Positions 1-8,753 of a DNA stretch of 64,000 bases are shown here, piece after piece. Both the position numbers and the translations under genes were made by a program. Source of the DNA: Jaminaea rosea (taxonomy: Eukaryota; Basidiomycota; Exobasidiomycetes; Microstromatales); NCBI RefSeq assembly GCF_003144245.1, contig NW_020289991.1, positions 186,001-250,000 of the forward strand. Direction: 5' to 3'. Numbering within the stretch: position 1 is the first letter of the stretch; every line of letters begins with the position of its first letter. A model generated the notes under the pieces. That model worked only from the letters and a program-made list of their open reading frames with translations. It was not told where the DNA came from and did no database searches.

Positions 1-348
1 CACTCTGGCGCATCGGGACGTCAGACCTTGAGGATCAGAGATCTGCAAGACTTCCTGCCCATCGGCATGGTCCCACCGGAGCGCGGTGGGTCGACGAACG
101 ACGAGATTGCGCAAGCTATGATGCCGCTCGGCGCAGTGGCACCCGAGAGAGGTGGACCTACAGATGATGAGATCGCAGCGGCGATGATGCCTGTCGGGAT
201 GGTACCGCCTGAGCAGGGAGGACCGACGGATGATGATCTGGCCGCGGCTTTCCTGGGGATCGACCCGGCGCAGAGGGGTGGGAGAAGGGGAAGTAGCCGC
301 CGTGGTGGACAGGGAGGAGCGGGTGAGACTGGGTGCGCGATCATGTAG
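1..348 (+). CDS. C-terminal part of a CaaX-box protein with 22-residue tandem repeats (5' end outside window)
   Basis: An open frame enters from the left edge and stops at 346-348, giving about 115 residues. It carries three consecutive 22-residue units (nt 67-132, 133-198, 199-261). Each has the pattern hydrophobic-PPERGG-x-TDDEIA-x-A-MMP-x-G. A degenerate unit and a Gly/Arg/Ser-rich tail follow. The protein ends in Cys-Ala-Ile-Met, a textbook CaaX prenylation box; a terminal Met usually directs farnesylation, so the mature protein is probably membrane-associated. I do not recognise the family. Basidiomycete mating pheromone precursors also end in CaaX, but their usual short precursor form is not visible here. 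No start codon or upstream exon can be seen. Confidence 0.6.
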   Translation, partial: HSGASGRQTLRIRDLQDFLPIGMVPPERGGSTNDEIAQAMMPLGAVAPERGGPTDDEIAAAMMPVGMVPPEQGGPTDDDLAAAFLGIDPAQRGGRRGSSRRGGQGGAGETGCAIM

Positions 349-554
349 GCAGTCAGAGACTGCAGCGCCGAGCACACGACGCGATATTCCCTCTGCATCT
401 CCGATCCTTTTCGAATCCATCACCATTCGAGTTCACATCACAGATGAGGGCCGAGCATGTATGCTGAGATGAATTGAAGTGCAAGTGTCGAGCAGCCGTT
501 CGTGAGATAGATAGATATAGAGCCAACGCTGCTCCTAAGCCCCGCGGCCCCTTC

Positions 555-2875
555 TTACTTCGCGGCCTTGAACATCTCTGCGATGGTCTGCGTGCCCGCG
601 AACGCCATCGCTCCAATACCAAAGATGAGGATAGCAACATCCACCGCTTTGCTGTACCACGGTCGGTCATTGAGAGCCTTCAAGCTTAGCAGGACCGGGA
701 AGATAAAGCAGAGCGGTACGCAGAATACGGAGCCGATAAAGCTGACGAATACGTCCAGCTTGCTGCTTCCCGCCCAAGCAAAGAAGACCGAGACGACGAC
801 GATGCTGATGCGGAAGAGGTTCTTGTACATCTTGACTTTTGGGTTGTACTTTCCGCTCTTGCTTGCGAATACGCCTCGCTCCAGGATCTGGAGGGCGGGG
901 AAGAGCTGCAGCGGAGTGGAGAGGAGGATGGCCACTGCGTAAAGGAATAGGAGGGCTTGGACGAACTTGTAGTTCTGGGGCAGGTTGGTCATTACGACCG
1001 TCTGGGTCTTGCTGCCGAAGGCCAGGTAGGATAGTGCGCCGGAGGAGGTGAAGAGGAACATGACGACGATCATTACCCAGGAGAGGGCCTTTGGGAATCG
1101 GTGTGGCTCCTGCATCGACTCGGTGATGGGGATGACGAGCCCCACGCCCTCGAAGGTGAAGACTGACGTGCCCACGAAGAGAGGGAATGACTCTGGGTTG
1201 AAGGCCTTCACGTCCGAGAAGCCCTTCTCGGCGATGTGTCGGATCTCGTACTGGTAGAGGTAGATGATGCCTGCCAGGATGAAGGCATCGGCAATGAGGG
1301 CAGTAGAGGAGAGCTTGGCGATCTTGCGGATAAGGGAGAGGGGAATGAAGATTGCCGCTTGCATCACGATGAACCAGACGGGTGAGATGTTTGTGCGCCC
1401 ATTCGTCACGCCGAGCACGAATGCCTGGAGATTTTCCGCCACGAAGACCGTGTAGGCTGCCACAAAGCCGAGTTGGGAGAAGACGATCGATGTAAGGATG
1501 GCCAAGCGCATACGTGGGCCGTAGAGGATGCCGCCCATGTCGCCGAAAGAGGCAGGGACTTTCAGGTTTGCTTGGACGAGGAGGAGGAAAGACTTGAGTG
1601 AGATGAGGGCGACGGCGCAGAGGAAGACGGAGGAGAAGAGGAGACCGCCGTTCAGGAAGGCCTGGCGCATGAGAAGGGGGGGGGCAATGTGGTCAGCGTC
1701 TCACTTCTCTGAATAGGAGGCGGTGATCGCGCTCTCACCTTGCCTAGGAAAAGGATGCCCGTGCCCACGAAGCTCTTGAGGAGCATCATGACTGCCTCAG
1801 TGACCGATGCTTCACCACGAGGCTTGTCTCCGGCGCTGCCTTGTGTCCCATCGTAGCGACGACGGCTGGAGCGACGGCGCAAGAGGGCGGATCGCTCAGT
1901 TGGGACCTCTCTCGGCCTCGGCGCCTCCTCATCCTCATCTTCATCATCGTCGTCCTCATCATCACTCTCGTTGAGGTCCTCTCCCGCAAAGTGCCCATAC
2001 AGACTGAGGAAGTCGATGAAGCTGCGTAGAGCCCTCGGCGGGGGTTGACCCTGTCTCTGCGCCTGGTTGAGCATGAAGAACCTCCGAAACCCTCCTGGCT
2101 CGCGGATCTGCTCTACATCCAATTCCGGATCAATTGTGCTTGTTCGCGGTAGGTGAGCAGACTCGCTGCGAGTGCGTCGGGCTGCCTTCCTGCGATTCTG
2201 ATGAGCCCAGCGGTAGATGTCCTCTACGATTGCACCTCCTTGCGCGTGGTGAGGGGCAAAGTACTCCGAGTTGGCCCCGTCCTCGCCCCCATCGTGTTGC
2301 GGTGATGGGTTTGCTTCACGGAGGGTGAGGCGTGAGGCACCTGCATCGTGCGAGTCTTGGCCGTGAGAGGGGAAAGCGACGCTTGATGTATGCGCTCCTC
2401 CTGCTGCAGCAGACCCGGCAAAGGACCAGGCTGATGCTCCCGCAGCACCTCCCTCAGCGCCAGGCAGATTGAGATGTCGATCAATGATCCTCGCCTTTTG
2501 CTCATCAGAAATGGGGACGCTGTCCAGATCGGCCATGTTCTGCGGCGTGGGCACTTCGCTGTCATCGATTGGCGCCGTCGAGTCGGGTCGATCCGGGTCA
2601 TCCCGATCGTCAGCGTCCCCATAGCGTTGGTGACGCCATTGCCGGCGTTGGTTGGCAACGCTGACTTCCGACTCGTTTGTAGTATTGGTCGAGGGAAGGT
2701 GGACGCCAGATGCTGAAGGCGATGCAGCATAGGGGGGAATGTTGGGGATGCGAGGAGCGTGCGGGTGGGCAGGGCTGTCCGTCCCGCTACCTCCAGTGTC
2801 TTGCGACGAATGCTGATCACGATGGTCGCTCATCTTGGCTGCAGAGCGAGGGTGAGAGGAAGGTGGTGAGGCCAA
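555..2875 (-). CDS. vacuolar amino-acid transporter, AAAP family (AVT3/AVT4-like)
   Basis: Two exons: 2875-1739 and 1661-555. The 77-nt intron (1738-1662) starts GTGAGAG and ends CAG, phase 0, giving 747 residues. Removing it joins FLGK to AFLNGG and restores the conserved first-helix motif of the amino-acid transporter transmembrane family (PF01490): KSFVGTGILFLGKAFLNGG. Residues 1 to about 350 are hydrophilic and disordered, with an acidic DE run, as in fungal AVT3/AVT4 proteins. About 11 membrane helices follow. By family knowledge such proteins export neutral amino acids from the vacuole. An alternative start is Met15 (nt 2833). The gene is divergent from the ABC transporter to its right. 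Confidence 0.85.
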
Positions 2876-3256
2876 GGACGCAGAAAAGCGAGTAAAGTTG
2901 TTGAGAATGGTTGCTGTCGCCGGTCTCGTAGCGCCTTCGTCTGCTTGCCTCGCCGTCCCCCCCGTTCTTCAGGCACGAGTCCCTGTCGACCCTTGAACCT
3001 CGACCTCGCCGTGCCACTCGTCTCCGCTGCTCCGCACATCGAGAGGCAGACGAAGTGGATCAATTTGCCGCCGCGCCTTCCGACGGTCGCGGTCGATGCG
3101 TCATGGCCGATTATCGAATGCAAGGGCAAAGTCGAGACAGTCTCAACCACATTACAAACCAACACTTGATCATCATCCAAGCATAGCATTATACGCAGCA
3201 AGGATGGACGCTAATCTCTGAATGAGCATCATCTTCACGCTCCCTCGTCCACCTCG
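2876..3256. other. divergent intergenic region, transporter / ABC transporter
   Basis: About 380 bp between the starts of two divergently transcribed transporter genes. I see no coding signal; it presumably holds both promoters. No TATA box or known operator is recognisable. Confidence 0.5.
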
Positions 3257-6200
3257 ATGTCCCGCATCTACGACGCCCTGGCTGGCGTCGTTCCTCTCGC
3301 CTTCGTCTGCTTCGCCCTAATCGTCACCTTTCTTCCTCATGCTGCGGGCAGAACATGGTCGCAGATACTTCCCTCATGGCTGCACCCGCTAGCTCACGAT
3401 GTTATCTCGGCGGAGGATGTGAGGCAGATGGAGGACCAAGAGTTCAGCGGCAAGCCCGACAGAGATAGTTCACCCACTCCGCCTCATCGAGGACAAGGAG
3501 AAGGTGACGAGGCAACGCCACTCCTGCCTCGCTCGACGATGCGAAGCCGTGCGCCTCGGTATACCCACATCATCCTCGCCGCTGCGGCACTGCTTCACCT
3601 TCTAGCCTGGATCTCCATCGCAGCATACGACTTGGAGGTGGGCCTGTCGCTCGTAGCACCAGCCCAGCCGCTCCTGTGGACCTACGCCCTTGTTCGTTCA
3701 GTCACCCGCAAGGCACCCACGCCACCCTTTGACCTCCTCTTCATCTACGCTACCCAAGCTCTTGCAAACATTGTCGCCATGTACGACGGCAGCCTGCCCC
3801 GAGTAGGGTATGCAGGTCACTCCCTCTCCCTCCTCATCTGCGCCCTCGCCCTGACCAGTATCTTCGCCATGCCCCTGAGCTTGGAGGTGCCGATCGACTC
3901 AAAGTCAGCAGGCGAGGATAGATGCTCCCTTTGGCAGTGGATGACATTTTCCTGGCTTTCTCCGCTGATATCCACCGCAGTCGAGCGGACGCTGGAGAAG
4001 GACGATGTTTGGAAGCTCAGTCGCTATTGCCAGAGCACGCTGCTGCTGCGCAAGTTCAAGCAGGTGAAAGGCTCCACCCTCCCACGAAGGATACTGAGGG
4101 CCAACAATCACGACATTCTGCTGGATCTCCTGCTCACACTCGTATCGGCTGTACTGGCCTATGCATCACCGTTCTTCCTCAAGCGCATCCTAGAAGCGAT
4201 AGAGAACGCTTCCAATCCGCAGCATGCCCCTGCTGGTGCGACGACGAAAAAGACGGCCTACCTATATGCCCTTCTTTCACTCACAGCGGACGTAGTCAAG
4301 TCGCAGACTGATCTGCAGCACCTCTTCTATGGAAGGAGAGCCTGCATCAGGATCAGGGGGCAGCTTATCTCCGCCATTTACGAGAAGGCGCTCAAGACTC
4401 GTGATATGAATGGCGTCGTAGGAGAGAAGGGGAGCACTGAGGGCAGCGGAAACGATGAACAGCAGCAGCAGCAGAACGGCCATAAGAAAGGCGAGCAGAG
4501 AGCCAATGGCAAGCTCTCCTCGCCAGACGATCCAAGCGACTCCACGCCAGCCTCAATCGGCAAAATCGTCTCCCTCGCAGCAGTGGACTCGATCCGCATT
4601 TCAGCGCAGGCAGCAAGCGCCTACATGCTCTACTCGGCCCCCATAGAATTCATCGTCGCCTCCCTCTTCCTCTACAGGCTGCTCGGCCTCTCTGCCTTTG
4701 CTGGCTTCCTGGTTCTTCTGGTCGCCTCACCACTCCAGTCGATCCTTACGCGAAGGATGATACAGATCAGCAAACACCTGTCGGCCGCAAGAGACAAGAG
4801 GCTATCAGCGCTGAATGAAGTGACCCAGAACTTGAAGTTCGTCAAATACTACGCCTTCGAGGAAGAGATGAAGCGAAGAGTCCTCGCTTTGCGCGAGGTG
4901 GAATTGGGCTGGCTCAAGAAGAGGCAACGGACCCAAGCAGCCGTCATGCTTCTTTGGACCATCACACCCGCTGCGGTCACCACGGTGTCCTTTGCCTTTT
5001 ACGTCCTCGTCGCCAAGCGCGACCTTGATGTGTCTACCGCCTTCACGAGTATAGCCCTCTTTCAGCTTCTACGCGGCCCGCTAAATGCGCTGCCCATGCA
5101 GGTCAACGAGGTGCTCAATGCCAAGGTCGCAAGTGATCGCATTGAGGAGTTTATGAGGGCAGATGAGGTTGCAGAGGGGGTCACTAGCTTGCAGAAGGTC
5201 TCAGAGGACGAGGAAGGGCAGCAAGCGACGCCTCCTTCGGAGCAACACCTCTTCGGCTGCGAAGACGCGACGTTTCAGTGGCCGGAGGCGCCGATCAGCG
5301 ATTTGATTGGAGCAAGGGAGAAGGGAGCGGCGCAGCTGTCCCTCATTGGGCAGGCGTTACGGAGGTTGCAAGGAGGGAAGAGCCAGGACGACAAAGCAAA
5401 TGGCCGGAGAAGCGAGTCTTCACCGCTCCTCGACAATGGCAATGGCGAGAGTAGCGGTGCCTCCACGCCCTCCAGCTTCCAACTCAGCAACATCACCTTT
5501 CTCCCTCCACCTTCCTCCCTCACCCTCGTCATTGGGCCCACGGGCAGCGGAAAATCTGCTCTCCTCTCCGCCCTTCTCGGCGAGATGGCCCTGGAGTCTG
5601 GAGTCTCTCACATGCGCAAAGATGCCCGCATCAACCCTCGCACAGGTCTCTCCTCCACCATCGCATACTGTGCGCAGACTCCCTGGCTGCAGCATGCCTC
5701 TATCCGGGCGAACATTCTCTTCGGCTCGCCAATGGAGCAAAGCAGGTACGATGCGGTCTTGGACGCTTGTGCTCTTCGGCCGGACTTGGAGGTGCTGGAG
5801 GGGGACTTGACCGAGATTGGTGAGAAGGGCGTCTCCCTCTCTGGTGGTCAGCAGGCGCGAGTCGCCCTTGCCCGAGCCGTCTACTCACGAGCGGCAACCT
5901 TGTTTCTGGACGACCCTCTGAGCGCGGTGGATGCGCACACGGCGGATAAGCTTGTGAGGGAATGCTTTGCTGGGCCACTCATGAAGGGCAGGACTGTCGT
6001 GCTAGTCACGCATCATGCTGATCTTGTATTGGCGAGGAGGGGAGTGGCAAAGTGGGTCGTGGCGATGAGTGAGGGTAAGATCACGAGGCAGGGCGAGGTG
6101 GAATTGATGACTCAGGAGGGGTGGCTGGACAGGGTCGGGGAGGCGGGAGAAGAGGGAACGAAGATCGACAGCGTCGCCGCGAATGGCAAGGAGGGACAGC

Positions 6201-8458
6201 GCGACGCCCTGAACTCAGCTCAGGCCAAGTCCAACGATGAGACCGAACCTACGCCCGCCGCTTCGCCGGGTAAGGCGCGCGTTCTAGTGGAAGAAGAGCA
6301 TCGTGCTCGTGGTGGGGTCAAGAAGGAGGTGTACAAGATGTACCTCGAGGCATTGGGCTATACCATTGCTGGATTGGTCGTCGCAGCGCTGATTTCCTAC
6401 AAGCTGACGGACCTCGCGGAGAAAGGCTGGCTAGCTTTCTGGGGAGCTTCGTATCGGCTGCGCGAGGAGCAGCGCGACGTGGGCGTGGCTGCTGGGAGCC
6501 CGTCATCGCAAGCGCATCGACTGTTCAGCTCTCTAGCGCTCAGCATGCCAGTGGCTGGCCTTGCTCTACCAATCAGGACGCAGGAGCATCATCTCGCAAG
6601 CCCATCAACGGTCTCAGTTCTCTCTTCGCGCTCTTCGTCGTCATGGTGGCCATTCGGTCCTGCCTCTACCACGCCCGTCCCTTACCTGCTCGTCTTCTTC
6701 CTCATTCAATTAGGTCAGGCGACCTTTATCTTCCTCGCCGCCCTCCTCACCTTCCACGGCTCCCTGAAGGCATCACGCTCCCTGTTCGTCCGCATGCTCG
6801 ACGCTACCATGGGTGCCACCAGCCGCTGGCTGGACAAGACCCCTTCAGGACGCATCGTAAACAAGTTCAGCCGAGACGTGGAGGTGGTGGACGCTAGTAT
6901 CAACCAGTCGCTGCGCTACTTCGTCACCTTCGCCATTGCGGGGATCATAGCGGTTCTCACGATCGTTGTGGTCCTCCCGCCGTTCGTCGTGCCAATGCTC
7001 TTCCTGGCCGTCGCCGAGTACTACGTGGCCCGCGGCTACATCCGTGCAGCGCGCGATCTTCGTCGCCTGGAATCAGTGTCACGCTCTCCGATCTTTTCGG
7101 CCTTTTCCGAGCTGCTCCAAGGCATCTCAACCGTCCGAGCCTACGCCGCCGAATCCCGGATGCTCTCTGAATGCACGCAAAGAATCGATCTGGCGAACAG
7201 CTTCTTCCTCTACTTCTGGATGTGCAACCGCTGGCTCCTCTTCAGGCTGGACATACTCTCCTCCCTCGCCATCTTTGTCGCCACTCTGGCCGCTCTGCGC
7301 GGTACGATTGCTGCAGGCTTGGCAGGACTGGCATTGACGCAGGCGCAGAGTATTGTGCAAGCCTCGTACTGGATGGCGCGGATGTATACCACGCTGGAAC
7401 AGGACGCGAATAGTATCGAGAGAGTGAGGGAGGCGTTGGATGAGACGCCGCAAGAGGAGGTGAACGGGGCTGAAGAACAGTACGAGACTCCGCCAGAGGA
7501 TTGGCCGGCGAAGGGCGGAGTAGAGGTGAAGGGGTTGGTACTACGCTACGCTCCTGAGCTACCGCCCGTCCTGCACGGCATCTCATTCAGCGTCAAGCCA
7601 GGAGAGAAGGTCGGTATCGTCGGACGTACAGGCAGCGGCAAGTCGACTACGGCACTGGCGTTCTTCCGCTTCGTGGCCTTTGATTCTGGCTCCATCGAAA
7701 TCGATGGGGTGGACATCTCCAAGATCAGCTTGCGCGACCTCCGGTCACGTCTCACTATTATTCCGCAAAATGCGGTGCTCTTCAGTGGCACGATCCGCGA
7801 CAACTTGGACCCCTTTGGCCAGCATACCGATCAGGAATGTGAGGAGGCCCTGCACGCCGTCAGGATCAGGACGACAGCCGTGCCATCCAGCGCAGACGCG
7901 AGCGTGGAGCCCAGTCGCCCGACAAGCATGTATGAGACGCGCGATATCCACGGCGATGACGACAACGACGACAGCAGCGACGATCCCTCTCCGCCGACAC
8001 CCTCCTCCTCCCAGACTTACGTTCACCTCGCAACGCGCGTAGCGGAGGGCGGCTCCAACTTCTCTCAAGGACAGCGCCAACTCCTTGCAATGGCTCGGGC
8101 TCTTTTACGTCGCACTCGCCTCATCCTGATGGACGAAGCTTCCTCCGCCGTCGACCTGCGCACTGATGCACTCATCCAGCGCACGGTCCGCAGAGGCTTC
8201 CGTGATGCCACGGTGATCACCATTGCGCATCGTCTCGCTACGGTCGTAAGGGCAGACAAGGTGCTTGTGTTGGACAAGGGCAAGGTGGTTGAGTTTGGTG
8301 AGCCGCTCGAGTTGATGGGCAGGGAGGCAGGAGTGTTTAGGGGGATGTGTGAGATGAGTGGAGATGGGGAGCGATTGAGGGGGGAAGCGGAGGATGAGGT
8401 CAGGAAGAGGAACAGGCGAAGTGCAGTGGGGGATAGATCAGAGGTGCCTGATGCTTGA
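3257..8458 (+). CDS. MRP/ABCC-type full ABC transporter
   Basis: Single-exon gene of 1733 residues. The N-terminal ~200 residues contain about five hydrophobic segments (a TMD0-like region). An MRP-like linker follows (WQWMTFSWLSPLI, then LEKDDVWKL), then TMD1 and NBD1. NBD1 has Walker A GPTGSGKS near residue 759, signature LSGGQQARVALARAV near 861, and Walker B LFLDDPLSAVD near 880. TMD2 has the ABCC motif TPSGRIVNKFSRD near 1195. NBD2 has Walker A GRTGSGKST near 1452, a modified signature FSQGQRQ near 1601, Walker B LILMDEASSAVD near 1622 and H-loop IAHR near 1654. As in the ABCC subfamily, NBD1 has Asp and NBD2 has Glu after Walker B, so one ATP site is probably degenerate. NBD2 carries an acidic low-complexity insertion of about 60 residues before its signature. 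Likely a vacuolar or plasma-membrane exporter of conjugates or drugs; substrate unknown. Confidence 0.93.
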   Translation: MSRIYDALAGVVPLAFVCFALIVTFLPHAAGRTWSQILPSWLHPLAHDVISAEDVRQMEDQEFSGKPDRDSSPTPPHRGQGEGDEATPLLPRSTMRSRAPRYTHIILAAAALLHLLAWISIAAYDLEVGLSLVAPAQPLLWTYALVRSVTRKAPTPPFDLLFIYATQALANIVAMYDGSLPRVGYAGHSLSLLICALALTSIFAMPLSLEVPIDSKSAGEDRCSLWQWMTFSWLSPLISTAVERTLEKDDVWKLSRYCQSTLLLRKFKQVKGSTLPRRILRANNHDILLDLLLTLVSAVLAYASPFFLKRILEAIENASNPQHAPAGATTKKTAYLYALLSLTADVVKSQTDLQHLFYGRRACIRIRGQLISAIYEKALKTRDMNGVVGEKGSTEGSGNDEQQQQQNGHKKGEQRANGKLSSPDDPSDSTPASIGKIVSLAAVDSIRISAQAASAYMLYSAPIEFIVASLFLYRLLGLSAFAGFLVLLVASPLQSILTRRMIQISKHLSAARDKRLSALNEVTQNLKFVKYYAFEEEMKRRVLALREVELGWLKKRQRTQAAVMLLWTITPAAVTTVSFAFYVLVAKRDLDVSTAFTSIALFQLLRGPLNALPMQVNEVLNAKVASDRIEEFMRADEVAEGVTSLQKVSEDEEGQQATPPSEQHLFGCEDATFQWPEAPISDLIGAREKGAAQLSLIGQALRRLQGGKSQDDKANGRRSESSPLLDNGNGESSGASTPSSFQLSNITFLPPPSSLTLVIGPTGSGKSALLSALLGEMALESGVSHMRKDARINPRTGLSSTIAYCAQTPWLQHASIRANILFGSPMEQSRYDAVLDACALRPDLEVLEGDLTEIGEKGVSLSGGQQARVALARAVYSRAATLFLDDPLSAVDAHTADKLVRECFAGPLMKGRTVVLVTHHADLVLARRGVAKWVVAMSEGKITRQGEVELMTQEGWLDRVGEAGEEGTKIDSVAANGKEGQRDALNSAQAKSNDETEPTPAASPGKARVLVEEEHRARGGVKKEVYKMYLEALGYTIAGLVVAALISYKLTDLAEKGWLAFWGASYRLREEQRDVGVAAGSPSSQAHRLFSSLALSMPVAGLALPIRTQEHHLASPSTVSVLSSRSSSSWWPFGPASTTPVPYLLVFFLIQLGQATFIFLAALLTFHGSLKASRSLFVRMLDATMGATSRWLDKTPSGRIVNKFSRDVEVVDASINQSLRYFVTFAIAGIIAVLTIVVVLPPFVVPMLFLAVAEYYVARGYIRAARDLRRLESVSRSPIFSAFSELLQGISTVRAYAAESRMLSECTQRIDLANSFFLYFWMCNRWLLFRLDILSSLAIFVATLAALRGTIAAGLAGLALTQAQSIVQASYWMARMYTTLEQDANSIERVREALDETPQEEVNGAEEQYETPPEDWPAKGGVEVKGLVLRYAPELPPVLHGISFSVKPGEKVGIVGRTGSGKSTTALAFFRFVAFDSGSIEIDGVDISKISLRDLRSRLTIIPQNAVLFSGTIRDNLDPFGQHTDQECEEALHAVRIRTTAVPSSADASVEPSRPTSMYETRDIHGDDDNDDSSDDPSPPTPSSSQTYVHLATRVAEGGSNFSQGQRQLLAMARALLRRTRLILMDEASSAVDLRTDALIQRTVRRGFRDATVITIAHRLATVVRADKVLVLDKGKVVEFGEPLELMGREAGVFRGMCEMSGDGERLRGEAEDEVRKRNRRSAVGDRSEVPDA

Positions 8459-8753
8459 GGCGGTTCAGCAACGGACACATTCGTCTTTGTTGTGGCTTGT
8501 TCTTTCGTAGATGACTATGCAGCAAAGCTAATGTTGTGGCGCTTAGCCCGCGCCGCGGCGCGTCGCCTTGGTACCTGACCAGGAACAAAGGGGCTGGAGA
8601 ACTGAGAGGGCGGTGATGGAGGGCGGTGATGGCGGCTCTCTCGTTGTTTTGCAATCAACGTCTCTCCGAAGAGGCAGTTGTCATTGAGATTGGGCCACCT
8701 TCCTCCTAACCCCTCTCTTGCTAACATCCATCGCAAAGCACTCGACGACCTTC

